Positions 28,733 to 39,036 of a DNA stretch of 64,000 nt are shown here, in pieces. The notes beneath the pieces were generated by a model that did not search any database, had not been told where the DNA came from, and was given only the letters and a program-made list of their open reading frames with translations. This DNA comes from Ichthyophis bannanicus (Eukaryota > Chordata > Amphibia > Gymnophiona > Ichthyophiidae), in assembly GCA_033557465.1 (NCBI GenBank), contig CM066033.1:590394438-590458437 (forward strand). Direction: 5' to 3'. Both the position numbers and the translations under genes were made by a program. Within the stretch, counting starts at the first letter, position 1; every line of letters begins with the position of its first letter.

Positions 28733-31700
28733 CTAAGTTCCATGAGATTGATATGCAGAGAAGTCTCCTGTGGAGACCAGATGCCCTGGGTGGAGAGATC
28801 CTGCAGATGAGCTCCCCAACCCATTGGAGAAGCATCTGTTGTCAGGGTTGCTTGGGGTAGCGACTGCTGAAAAGGTGACCCCAGCAACAGATTTGGAGGG
28901 GACTTCCACCACTGGAGAGACCAAAATAGGCGACTGGAGTTTGCTATTCTGTCTGACAGGCAACCTGATGCCTGAGTCCATTGGGTGGACAAAGTCCATT
29001 GAGCTGCTCTCATGTGAAGGCGAGCATATGGAACCACATGCACGGTGCATGCCATGTGGCCTAATTGTTGTAACATCTCTCGAGCAGTTAAATGGGACTT
29101 TAACTGTATCTGGGAGGCTAACTGCACCAAGCGTAGGCAACGGGCCTGAGGAAGATAGGCCTTTGCAGTTGTGGTATCCAGAAATGGCCCCTATAAACTC
29201 CAGAGACTGAGTAGGGGTGACATGGTATTTTGGGATGTTTATTAACAGTCCCAAATACTGAAGGATACGCTTTGTGCAGGTTAGAGAAATCTGGGCCTCT
29301 GACTGAGATGGAGCTCGAATGAGCCAGTCGTCCAGATATGGGAAAACGAATATTCCTAGGGTGCGTAGAAATGCAGCTACTACTGCCATGCATTTCGTGA
29401 ACACCCTTAGTGCAGAGGCCAGACCGAAAGGAAGCACCCTGTATTGGTAGAGCTTTCCTTGAAAAAGGAACCGAAGGAACCTTCTGTGTGTTGGATGGAC
29501 GAGGATATGGGTGTACGCATCCTTGAGATCTAGAGAACAAAGCCAATCCTGACTCTGAAGGTATGGCAGCAGAGTACCGAGAGAAATCATCTTGAATTTC
29601 TCTTTGAAGAGAAACTTGTTCAATTCTCTGAGATCTAATATGGGTCTGTAGCCCCCTGTTTTCTTTGGAATAAGAAAATAAGGGGAGTAGAACCCTGAGC
29701 CCTGTTGAAGAAGGGGTACTTCTTCTATTGCCCCTTGGGCAAGAAGGGTAGCAATCTCCTGACCCAGAAGGTTGAGGAGAGATGTTGGAGAATTGAACTG
29801 TTTCACCATGGTGTGGGGAGGAAGGTTTAAGAAATGAAGCTTGTACCCTTCCCTTATAATGGAGAGGGTCCATTGCTCTGCTGTGATTTGCTCCCATCTG
29901 GGAGTAAAGTAAGCCAACCTTTCTGGAATGGTGAGGGGCTCTGGTTCTTCCAGAGCTAGAAAGGCTAAGTTCTCTAGTTGCAAGTCAAAGGCCCTGAGGT
30001 GGCTGAGGCTGCTGGGCCGTGGGAGGCCTGGCAGCCTTTGACTTGGCCTGTTTAGGTGGTTGCTGACGCTTTGCAGCAAAACGACCTGCAGAAGATGCCT
30101 GCTGACCATAAGCAGGATAATATCTTCCCTTTTTAGAAAAAGGTGTCTTTTTGAACAATCTTTTCTTAACAGGAGCAGAGGTAGACTTTGAAAGTCGATC
30201 CAAAGCAGAGTTCTCAGCATCCGAGTGACCTTTGCTTTCCAATCCCTGCCAAAAAGGTTTTCACCTGTACAAGGAATATTTCCCAGTTTATCTTGGACCC
30301 AGAGTTCCAAATCAGAGGCTTGTAACCAAGCAATTCTGCATGCACCTATGGCAATAGCCGAGGCTCTGCTTACACATTCAAAAGAGTCAAAGGCTGCACG
30401 GTTGGAAAATTTGGAAACATCTTGAGCATGTTTAAGCCAAGTGAGAAATTCCTGCCTTTTATCTTCTGAAATAAAAGGGGCTAAAGTCTGCAGATGATCT
30501 GTGACTTCTTTTAGAAACATCCCCATATAGAGACTATAGGAGTTGATTCTGGCAGCAAGCATATTGGCTTGGAAAACCCTTCGGCCAAAAGCATCAAGGG
30601 TCCTGCATTCACGTCCTGGAGGATTAGATGAGTGTCTCTTTGCACTCTTTATTTTCCTCATGGCAGACTCTACCACAATAGAGTGGTGAGGAAGCTGAGA
30701 CTTATGAAAGCCAGGACAAGGAGGGACACGGTACATGGTGTCTAATCTACGAGAATCAGGAGAGGTGGTAAGAGGAGTCTCCCACATGCTCAACATGAGA
30801 TCATAGAGAATCTCATGAATAGGTAAAGTAGCTGCTTCTTTAGGAGCCTTAGGATATTGCAAAATATCTAATTGCTTGGCTCTAGGCTCTGACTCAGGGG
30901 CCACTAAAATGGAGAGGACCCTAGCCACTTCCCTAATGAAGTCTTGAAAAGACAAGTCTTCTGGAGGAGACATTCTTCGTTTTGGAGAATCAGACTCCTG
31001 AGGAAGAAGTACCGGTGCCTCGACAGAAGCCTCCGACTCATCAGAGTCTTCGGAGGAATCGAAGTATCGCCTGTCTGGATGCTCCTGTAAAGCCCGATAC
31101 GCGTACTGAGTGGGATCGACATCGAGAGTAAGCGGTACCGGTTCAGTACCGATGGGCATCACAGGACAGGGTACCGTTGCAGTCGACACCAAAGGCGATG
31201 TCGATGCAATTGGTACCGGCACCGAGAACGATGCCGGTGCCGGAGTCGGTACCGGCAACGGAGATTGTTGCGGTACCGGCAACGGAGATTGTTGCGGTAC
31301 CGGAGGCGTCAAAGCCTGCATAAACGCCGTTAGGGTGCGCTGCATGGACAGAATCTTCTGATCTATCGACGCCACCAGAGTCTGGATGTCGGTACCGGAG
31401 GCGGCCACCGGTACCCCAGAACACAGCAAAAGGTGATCGGTCGAGGCCGAGCCATCGATGTCAACCTGTGACCCCATAGACAATGCTTTGGAAGCCGGAA
31501 CTTCCCGCTGGGGTAATTTTGCCGGTGCGGAATCCTCGAGGACAAGCCCGGAGGCATCTCGATGCTTAGAGGGAGATGTGCCCTTCGAGGACCGGCTAGA
31601 TTTATGTTTGGTTACCTGAGATCCATGGGAGGAAGAAGCAGCCCTGGAAGACGTCGATGCCACCGAGGCTGCATCAGAGGGAAACAGGGTACTGAGCTTG

Positions 31701-31872
31701 GCTGCTCGGTTCTGCCGACCTCTTTTAGACATCATGGTACAGTACAGGACACACAATCCGTGATGGAATGGTCAGGACCCAAACATTTTAGATACCAATC
31801 ATGGGTGTCAGTGACAGAAATAGTACCGCCACACTTCGTGCACTTTTTAAACCCGGAAGCGGGCTTTTCCAT
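28733..31872 (-). pseudogene. DIRS-C gag and RT merged in one 1007-codon frame by indel
   Basis: Gag starts at ATG 31872 with the CTKC pair. In the next zinc motif one cysteine is tyrosine (DWYLKCLG). A 1-nt shift near 31735 moves to the long frame (31756-28733). That frame holds the Ser-rich region, DSSEDSDESE, SPKRRMSPPEDLSFQDF and FSNRAAFDSFE. Near 30232, 4 nt are missing relative to DIRS-B. Gag therefore passes into the RT frame, and the old gag end (about 30228-29985) is left out of frame. RT has CSLDLKDAYTHILVHP and FPYLDDWLIRAP. The frame goes off register after LEFIGA, and RNase H (LTTDASPMGWGAHLQ) lies in another frame at 29130-28700. Confidence 0.85.
31248..31295. repeat. 24-bp tandem duplication in DIRS-C gag
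   Basis: GGTACCGGCAACGGAGATTG plus TTGC occurs at 31248 and again at 31272. On the minus strand it encodes a repeated Pro-Gln-Gln-Ser-Pro-Leu-Pro-Val octapeptide. DIRS-B lacks the second unit. Confidence 0.88.
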
Positions 31873-31994
31873 GAGGAGAAAAAATGTTCAGGCCTAAGGC
31901 CCAAACCGAAAATGCACAGTTGAAGAAAGAAAAGTTTTTTGGTTTTCTTTTGTAAGAAAAGAAAAGACCGGCGGTACCGGTCTGACGTCGAAGG

Positions 31995-32245
31995 AGGCAG
32001 ACGCGACACAGAAAAATAAAGAAAAAAATAAAGAACTTCTTCTGCGGTGACAGGAACACGACCTGCTAGCTCCGCGGAAAAGAAGAACTGGAGAAAGGCG
32101 GTTGGGAAAGGTGGGAAGGCAGCGCGCAGGCGCTGTGGGATGCTCCCAAAAGCTTTCTTACTGGACGCTGGGGAGCGTTCCCACGCAGGCTCCGTCGGTA
32201 CCGACGATACCCATAAGTGAAGACTCATTCCTGCTTGTTCCTGGA
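31995..32245. repeat. DIRS-C right terminal region
   Basis: Matches the DIRS-B right end (25930-26165): GACAGGAACACGACCTGCTA, the GCGCAGGCGCTGTGGGATGC block and GTGAAGACTCATTCCTGCTT. It lies upstream of gag. Confidence 0.85.
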
Positions 32246-32250
32246 GATGG

Positions 32251-32290
32251 GGCGATACATAAAACAGTTCAAATAAATAAAACATTCAAA
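32251..32290 (+). repeat. LINE/SINE-tail-like scrap next to DIRS-C
   Basis: GGCGATACATAAAACAGTTC followed by AAATAAATAAAA resembles the tails of the SINEs and L2-like LINE elsewhere in this window. It suggests that DIRS-C's right side lies in, or was joined to, another retroposon. The evidence is short and weak. Confidence 0.4.
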
Positions 32291-33718
32291 TCGCCCAGCC
32301 CTCAACCAAAGACCAGAAGCACAGAAGAGCCAACCATCAACTGCTTCGAGGCAAAAGACATCAGGACCACACTGCTTACCTGCAGTTTAAATGGCCCTGG
32401 GCCGTACTGTCTCGGCAATGGGCTCGCCAGCCCAAGAGATCAGCACCCGTTGCCAGCAGGATCCAGGAGAAATCATCAAGTGGCATGCCCTTCCTCAGAT
32501 AACAGGGCTGCTGCCACCCCCACTAGCTGGAATTCACCATCGAGAGTTGGAGCCTGCGCTTAACCTCCTGAGAATTCAGGGACCACAGAGTCAGCAAGGA
32601 CGTGGTCGCAAGTGAACATGTGCCCTTGGCACTCTCTCTATGGTCGCCGCTGTCAATCCAAGTGGCTGAAAATAATCTCAGACTCTAACCTGCTGCGCCT
32701 AAAACAGTGCCAGGCAATCCAACAGTCTTTTGACTTTCTCCTCTGGCAGGAAAACTCTGCCCACTTAAGTGTCGAAATGTGCTCCCAGAATATCCAAGGA
32801 CTGGGAAGGCAAAAGCTGGCTCTTTCCCCGATTGATCACCCAGTCGAGGCTTTCCAAAAAGGACACCACTTGGGGCGCCAACCGAGATGCTTCTGAAAGA
32901 GAACGGGGCAAAGATGAGCTAGTCATCCAGATACAGACTGACACAAATCCCTTGGCACCGCAATCACCACCAGCATGACCTTGGAAAAAGTCCTCAAGGT
33001 GGTGGATATTCTGAAAGGGAGAGCGGTGAATTGATAGCCAGAGCCAAGCACAGCAAAACAGATACTTTTGCTGACCTGCCCCAGATCGGGATATGAAAAT
33101 ACAACTTGACCAGTTTCAGAGAAGCCAAGAACTCCCTGATGCGAATTGCTTGAATCACAGAACACAAGTTGTCCATCCGGAAGCACAGGACCCACAAGTG
33201 CTTGTCGACACCCTTGAGGGCAAGAATGGGCCGGAAGGGCACAACGAAATACTGTAGATAGGAGTGTCTACCCTTGCCCTGCTCGTCTGAGGAGACTGGC
33301 AACACCGCCTTTAGGTGCAGCAGTTGGTCCACAGTGGCACCTCTGATTGCAGACTCACAATGCAAGATAACTAAGGCATCCAGAATTGGCTCTTTGCATT
33401 CCAGGACACAGCCAAACTGAATGATGTCTAGCATCCAGCGATCCATGGTAACTCAGGCCCATTCCTGAAATAAAAGGTGAAGCCTGCCTCCAATGAGAGG
33501 AACCAAAGAATGGGCCTCCAAATCTTCATTTATTTATTTATTTATTTACATTCTCTTATATACCGCGCTATTCTGCATCAGTGCGGTTTACATTGAACTG
33601 AAATGACATTGAACAGGGTATTATAACTTGGAGATAACTATTTTACAGGGAACATTGCGCAGCCCAGGAGGATCCTCCTCTGGAGGGGGACAGAGCGCCT
33701 GGGCCCACGCGCTTCAAG
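32291..33718 (-). mobile_element. DIRS-E, left part: degraded RT/RNase H
   Basis: This old DIRS copy belongs to the same family as DIRS-G, judged from its other end at 44050. It is interrupted at 33719 by DIRS-D, and gag resumes at 41506. Readable RT pieces are RHSYLQYFVVPF, RPILALKGVDKHLWVLCFRM and FTALPFRISTTLRTFSKVML. VSVYLDD then sits just before a stop at about 32925. A trace of RNase H (LLGWRAHCRD) lies near 32420. Many indels are present. Nothing of the recombinase or left end remains here. Confidence 0.75.
33527..33653 (-). mobile_element. SINE 3' fragment (tRNA-SINE family of this window)
   Basis: Reverse complement of the 3' half of the SINEs at 43431, 46571 and 47645. The TTTATTTATTTATTTACATT tail, TATATACCGCGCTATTCTGC and the ATAACTTGGAGATAACTATT block are all present. 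It lacks the tRNA-like head, so it is 5'-truncated. It sits in DIRS-E. Confidence 0.88.
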
Positions 33719-33775
33719 AAAGCGTAGTTACTCACCTGTAACAGGTGTTCTGCGGGGACAGCAGGAATCAAGCCT

Positions 33776-33870
33776 CATATATGGGTGACATCGACACAGA
33801 CTGAGCCATCACTGAAGCATCCCCCCAGCTTTCAAAGAAAGCCTTTGGGACATGCCACCACGCATGCGTG
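33776..33870. repeat. DIRS-D left inverted terminal repeat
   Basis: Inverted match to 41376-41475: CCCCCCAGCTTTCAAAGAAA and GCCTTTGGGA pair with TCCCAAAGGC and TTTCTTTGAAAGCTGGGGGG on the right. The outer left tip (33719-33775) is left-specific. Confidence 0.8.
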
Positions 33871-33989
33871 GTCCCCTTCCTGGCCAAAAGTGTCATCTTG
33901 GTCAGTCAAATGACATAGCTAAAAGATGGCAGAAAAATAAAAGATGGTAAAGAAGCAACTCCAAGGGGAGGAGGGAGGGTTGTGAGGAC

Positions 33990-34080
33990 AGATTGCTGTT
34001 ATCCTTGGAGAACACCTGTTACAGGTTGAGTAACTACGTTTTCTCCGGGAACAAGCAGGAAGTCAGTCCTCACATATGCG
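33990..34080. repeat. DIRS-D internal complementary region
   Basis: The reverse complement of the left tip (GGAGAACACCTGTTACAGGT) runs into GTAACTACG. It meets TTT, then CTCCGGGAACAAGCAGGA, the reverse complement of the right tip. The TTT corresponds to the AAA at the element's junctions. Confidence 0.85.
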
Positions 34081-34129
34081 ACACCCGAGCTACAGACTAC
34101 CAAAACGCCATAGCAAAAATAGGGGTTCC

Positions 34130-37100
34130 CTATGGGGAGCCAGAAGCAGCAGCAAAAAAGGCCATGTCCACAGACCACAGTAGAACCCCTGTTTTCGATG
34201 AAACCAGTACTCCACTAGCCTGAACACAGGAGGGTCGGAGTTCCTTAAGCCCCGAAAAAGTTACGGAGCACGGCCTGGCCAAAGGCACTGTCCCGTTGAG
34301 ACTCTTTCCAGGCAGTAATGAGCTGCAAAGGTATGGACTGAAGACCAAGTGGCGGCCTGGTAGAAGTCCACCATTAGGATAGAGCGCAAGTTTATCCACC
34401 AGGGCCGCCATGGACCTCACACGGTGCGCTGTGACACAGCCTTCCAGCGGGAGCCCCGTCTGCTCATAAGCGAGGACGATACAGTCCACCACCAGGTGGA
34501 AAGTGTATGCTTGTTCACCACCTCCCTCAGCCTACTGGGGTCATAGGAGATAAAAAGCTGAGGAGCTTTGCGGTGGCCCTGAGTGCGTTGGATATAGAAG
34601 GACAAAGCCCTCACAGTCCAAGGTGTGAGGGACTGTCTTCGCCCAACTGGAGTGAGGTCTTGGAAAGAAGGTAAGGAACCTGGTTGAGATGGAAGAGCGA
34701 TACTACCTTCAGCAGGAATTTGGGGTGCGTGCAAAGCACCATTATGTTCTTGTAGAACCTGGTATAAAACACCTCTGCCACAAGGGCCTAAGGCTCGCTA
34801 ACTCTGCAAGCGGAGTGAGCGCAACCAAGAAAGCCACCTTCCAAGAGAGGTAGCAAAAGTGGCAGGTAGCCAGAGGTTGAAGGGTGAGCGAGTGAGCTGC
34901 CCCAACATTACGTTAAGGTCCCATTCGGTTGCCGGAGGGCGAACCGGGGGCTTTGATAAGAGCAGGCCCCAAAGAGAGTCAGTTGGTCCATTAGATGATA
35001 GAGGGGTTAAAGGGGCACTAAGAGGCGGCAAGGCGATAGCTGAGAGACTGAATGAATTCTCTGCTTCGGTCTTTACCGAGGAAGATGTAGGGATGTTACC
35101 CATGACTGAAGTGGTATTTAAAGGTGCGGAATAATTGAAGGAAAAATCAATACAACGGGAAGATGTATTACAACTATTAGATAAACTGAAGAATAGAAAA
35201 TCACCTGGGCCGGATGGTATACATCCAAGGGTGTTGAAAGAACTGAAATATGAGATTGCAGACCTGCTATTAGTAATCTGTGAATTTTCATTAAAATCAT
35301 CTTTAATACCTGAAGATTGGAGGATAGCCAATGTAACACCAATTTTTAAAAAGGCTTCCAGGGGTGATCCGGGAAACTAAAGACCGGTGAGCCTGACGTC
35401 AGTACCGGGGAAAAATTGTAGAAACCATCATAAAGAACAAAATTACTCAGCATGTAGATAGCCATGGCCTAATGGGAGACAGCCAACATAGCTTTAGACA
35501 GGGAAGATCTTGTCTTACTAATCTGTTATGTTTTTTTGAAGGTGTGAACAAACAGGTGGGACAAAGACGAGTCGGTTGATATAGTGCATTTGGACTTTCA
35601 GAAAGCCTTTGACAAGGTCCCTCATCAGAGACTTTTGGCAAACTAAAGAGTCATGGGATAGGAGACAGGGTACTATTGTAGATCAGGAACTGGTTAAAAG
35701 ATAGAAAGCAGAGAGTAGGGCTAAATGGCCAATTTTCCCAATGGAGAAAGGTGAATAGTGGTGTACCCCAGGAATTTGTGCTGGGTCCTCTGCTTTTTGA
35801 CATATTCATAAATGACCTGGAAAAGGGAACAACGAGTGAGGTTATCAAATTTGCAGATGACACAAAACTATTTAAAGTTGTTAAAACCCAAGAGGATTGT
35901 GGAAAATTGCAAGAGCATCTTGATAAATTGGAAGACTGGGCATCAAAATGGCAGATGAAATTTAATGTGGACAAGTGCAAAGTTATGCACCTAGGGAAGA
36001 ACAACCCAAACTATGGTTACACAATGCAAGGTTTCGCATTAGGAACCACCACCCAGGAAAAAGATTTAGGCGTCATTGTGGATAACATGTTAAAACCCTC
36101 CGCCCAATGTGCAGCGGCGGCCAAGAGAGCAAATAGAATGCTAGGTATCATAAGGAAAGGAATGGAAATAAATCAAAAGATATTATAATGCCTCTATATC
36201 ATTCCATGGTGAGACCGCACCTTGAATAGTGTGTGCAATTCTGGTCGCCGTATCTTAAAAAGGATATAGCGTTATTAGAAAAGGTTCAGAGAAGAGCCAC
36301 CAAAATGGTAAAGGGGATGGAAGGATACTCCTATGAAGAAAGGCTAAAAAAGGTTAGGGTTCTTTAACCTGGAAAAGAGACGGCTGAGGGGAGATATAAT
36401 AGAAGTCTATAAATTAATGAACGGAGTGGAACGGGTAAACGTAGATTGATTGTTTACGTTATCAGAATATAGAAAGACTAGGGGACATGCAATGAAGCTA
36501 CAGGGTAAACTATTTAAGACTAATAAAAGAAAATATTTTTTCACTCAATGTGTAAGCAAACTCTGGAATTTGTTACCGGAGGATGTAGTAAAGGATGTTA
36601 GTGTAGCTGGGTTTAAAAAAAGGTTTGGAAAAGTTCCTGGAGGAAAGGTCCATAAACCATTATTAAGAAGGGACCCAGGATATCAATGCTTGACCCAGTA
36701 CAAGCATTGTAGAACCTGTGTCTTTTGGGGAAACTGCTAGGTACGTATGACCTAGATTGGCCACTGTTGGAAACAGGATACTGGGCTTGATGGACCTTGG
36801 TCTGACCCAGTATGGCATATCTTATGTTCTTATGCTAGAAAACGGGTCACCAAAGGTTGGACCGAGAGGGGTTTACGTCCACCGGATGGTGGTGCGCTGC
36901 CAGGGCACTAAGGTGCACTCGGATGGAGTTAGAGCCAGGATTGAGAGAGAGGTGGAGAAGGTACTCTAAAACAAGTACCACTGGGCAGGAGAACGGGTCA
37001 GCCCTGTGTGCTCAGAGCAACAAGCTGAGAACCTGCGCCATTTGAGGGCGTAAGCCTTTCTAGTAGAGGCCTTCCAAGAGACCAGCAGAATCTCCTCCAC

Positions 37101-37640
37101 CTCAACCGAAAGGTTGAAAGAGGCCAGAGTCACACTCTCAGCAGCCACGTTGTCAGCAACAGGGACCCCAGGTTGGGGTGCAGAAGAGAGCCCCCCTCCT
37201 GAGACAGGAGTCCCGGGATGGTCCCTAAGGGGATGGGGGTCTCCACCATCAACTGGAGGAGCAGTGGGAACCACTGTTGCCTGGACCACAGAGGAGCTAT
37301 CAGAATGAGCAAGGCCTTGTTGCAGAGGATCCTGAACAAGGTCTTGGCGATCAGCAACATGGGAGGGAAGGCGTACATGAGACCTTCGACCATGAGATAA
37401 GAAATGCGTCCGTTGCCACCCTGGAGGGGTGGGCCTGCCGGGAACAAAAGTGGAGCAATGAAGTCATCTGGGCTAGCAAACAGGTCCATCACCGGTTCCC
37501 CCTAGAGCTGGAAAGCCGACTGGCTACCCTGGGATCCAGCTGCCACTCATGCTGCTGGAGGACTCTGCTCAGCCTGTCAGCCAGAAGGCTGTCCTGGCCT
37601 GGCAAGTACACTGCCTGCAGGAGGATACCTTGTTGGATTA
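34130..37640 (-). pseudogene. DIRS-D methyltransferase-like domain and tyrosine recombinase, split by a CR1
   Basis: The methyltransferase-like region is readable at 37492-37200 (MDLFASPDDF and LMYAFPPMLLIAK). The recombinase N-terminal part is at about 37100-36835 (KASTRKAYALKWRRFSACC). The CR1 insertion follows, after which the core is at 34970-34130 (KPPVRPPATEWDLNVMLGQL, then LSFYIQRTQGHRKAPQLF). The His-x-x-Arg block survives as TAHRVRSMAAL. Several frame changes and stops occur, and the tyrosine block is not in a continuous frame. Confidence 0.8.
34971..36834 (+). mobile_element. CR1-type LINE fragment (CR1-3) in the DIRS-D recombinase
   Basis: 5'-truncated CR1 with RT and 3' end only. 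Readable pieces are KSPGPDGIHPRVLKEL, SLIPEDWRIANVTPIFKK, SFRQGRSCLTN, SGVPQEFVLGPLLFDIFIND, KFADDTKLFKVV and KVMHLGKNNPNYGY. The 3' terminus carries CTTATGTTCTTATG, the octamer end typical of CR1, after TGGTCTGACCCAGTATGGCA. It is frameshifted in many places. The recombinase reading GDPFSR/VTRFL on one side and LLLSKPP on the other joins when it is removed. It is a third CR1 subfamily, different from CR1-1 and CR1-2. Confidence 0.9.
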
Positions 37641-39036
37641 CGTATAAGCTAAGGACCAGTGCCTCCTGACAAAGGGTACGGGACACCGTAGAATATCACC
37701 ACCTGGTTGTCCATCTGGACCAGCACCAGCTGGTGAGACAGGTGGTGGCAGAAGACTCGCAAAGCTAAGTATATGGCTTGGAGCTCCAGGAGGTTGATCT
37801 GCTGGGTACTCTCGTCTGGTGACCAGTTGCCCTGGGTGTGGAGCTCCCCGCAGTGGGCTCCTCAGCTGAGCAGGGAGGCATTCGTGATGAGACCCGTTGA
37901 GGGGCTTGGTGCCAGAAAAGGCATGCCCACCTCGAGATGCTAGAGAGACTGCCACCGGACCAGGGAGTCCGCCAGTTGGCAGGTTACAGAGGCACTGTCT
38001 TGGAGGCGACCCGTGGTCTGAGAACACTGATCTTGGAGACACCACTGCGCCGCCCTCATGTGGAGACGAGTGTCTGCAGTGACGGGGACCGTGGAGGCCA
38101 TGTGCCCGAGGAGGTGTAGAAGAAGCCACGCGGGCACTGAAGGATGGTACTGTATGCCCCGTGCCAGAGTCCTGAGACGGTCGGCTCGGTCCCTGGAAAA
38201 GAAGGCCTTCGACTGGAGAGTGTCGAGCTTTGCCCCAATGAACTCCAGACACTGTGCCGGGAGGTGGTGAGACTTGGGGTAGTTTATGACAAATCCCAAG
38301 TGTTGCAGGAACTGGATGGTGTGTGCGGTGGCCTGCTGCACTTCTGAGGCCGTATATCCCTTTATGAGCCAGTTGTCCAGGTAAGGGAAGACAAAGACCC
38401 ACTGGAGGCGGAGGAAGGCAGCCACAACTGCCAGGCATTTTGTAAAGACTCTTGGGACCGAGGCCAAGCCGAAGAGGAGCACCCTGAAGTGAAAATGCCT
38501 GCACCCCACTACAAACCACAGGTATTGCCTGTGGTTGGGGTGAATGAGGATGTGAGTATAAGCATCCTTGAGGTCTAAGGAGCATAGCCAATCTCCCTGC
38601 TGGAGGTATGGCAGTAATGTTCCAAAGGAGAGCATCTTCCAGGATTTTTTTGAGGTTGCGCAGGTCGAGAATGGGCCTTAGGTCCTCTGTCCTTTTTGGC
38701 ACAAGGATGGTGTCTGGAGTAGAATCCCTCCCCCTTCCCCAAATGGAAGGAGCGGTATATAAATAACCTGTTAATTAAATTAAATTAAATTGAGATGGTG
38801 GGGCACCAGTTCCACCACTTTGTCCTCTAGAAGACCTGCCAACTCCTTCAGTAGAAGGTCCCGGTGAAGGGGAGACCTGAAGGGCTCTCCCGGAAAGTAA
38901 GGGGGAGGTGTCTGAGTAAGGTGAAGGAGGTAACTCTCCCTGACTACCCAAAGTGCCCAGGAGTCTGTGGTGATGGTCAACCACCTCTGGGCATAGAGGG
39001 CTAGATGACTCCTGTGGGCTACTGACCTCCTTGGGG
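37641..39036 (-). pseudogene. DIRS-D reverse transcriptase-RNase H, decayed
   Basis: RT pieces: RPILDLRNLKKIL, CSLDLKDAYTHILIHP and LLFGLASVPRVFTKCL. The catalytic motif reads FPYLDNWLI (about 38370-38381), so YLDD has become YLDN. The thumb region follows to MASTVPVTADTRLHMRAAQW. RNase H traces are at 37900-37690 in other frames (INLLELQAIYLALRVFCH-like). A LINE-tail scrap at 38740-38793 interrupts the N-terminal RT. The loss of an active-site aspartate plus the frameshifts make it inactive. Confidence 0.82.
38740..38793 (+). mobile_element. 54-bp LINE/SINE tail insertion in DIRS-D
   Basis: GGAGCGGTATATAAATAACC followed by TTAATTAAATTAAATTAAATT stands where other DIRS copies have continuous RT sequence. 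The GCGGTATATAA block matches the SINE and L2-like tails in this window. It is best read as an extremely 5'-truncated LINE-driven insertion. Confidence 0.65.

Larger units (their letters stand above)
28678..32250 (-). mobile_element. DIRS-C: DIRS element missing its 3' half
   Basis: Same family as DIRS-B. It carries the right terminal repeat, gag, RT and the first part of RNase H. The RNase H breaks off at about 28678, where CR1-2 ends; DIRS-B continues at the matching point (about 23066). The methyltransferase-like and recombinase regions and the internal complementary region are absent. The right tip ends GGAGATGG at 32250, but the flank is GGCGAT rather than the AAA seen at the other copies. 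The 73-bp left end at 17343 is the likely remnant of its other end. Confidence 0.85.

Noticed and set aside
29118..29897. 259-codon minus-strand ORF in DIRS-C
   Set aside because: Off-register reading of the RT region, parallel to the DIRS-B shadow.
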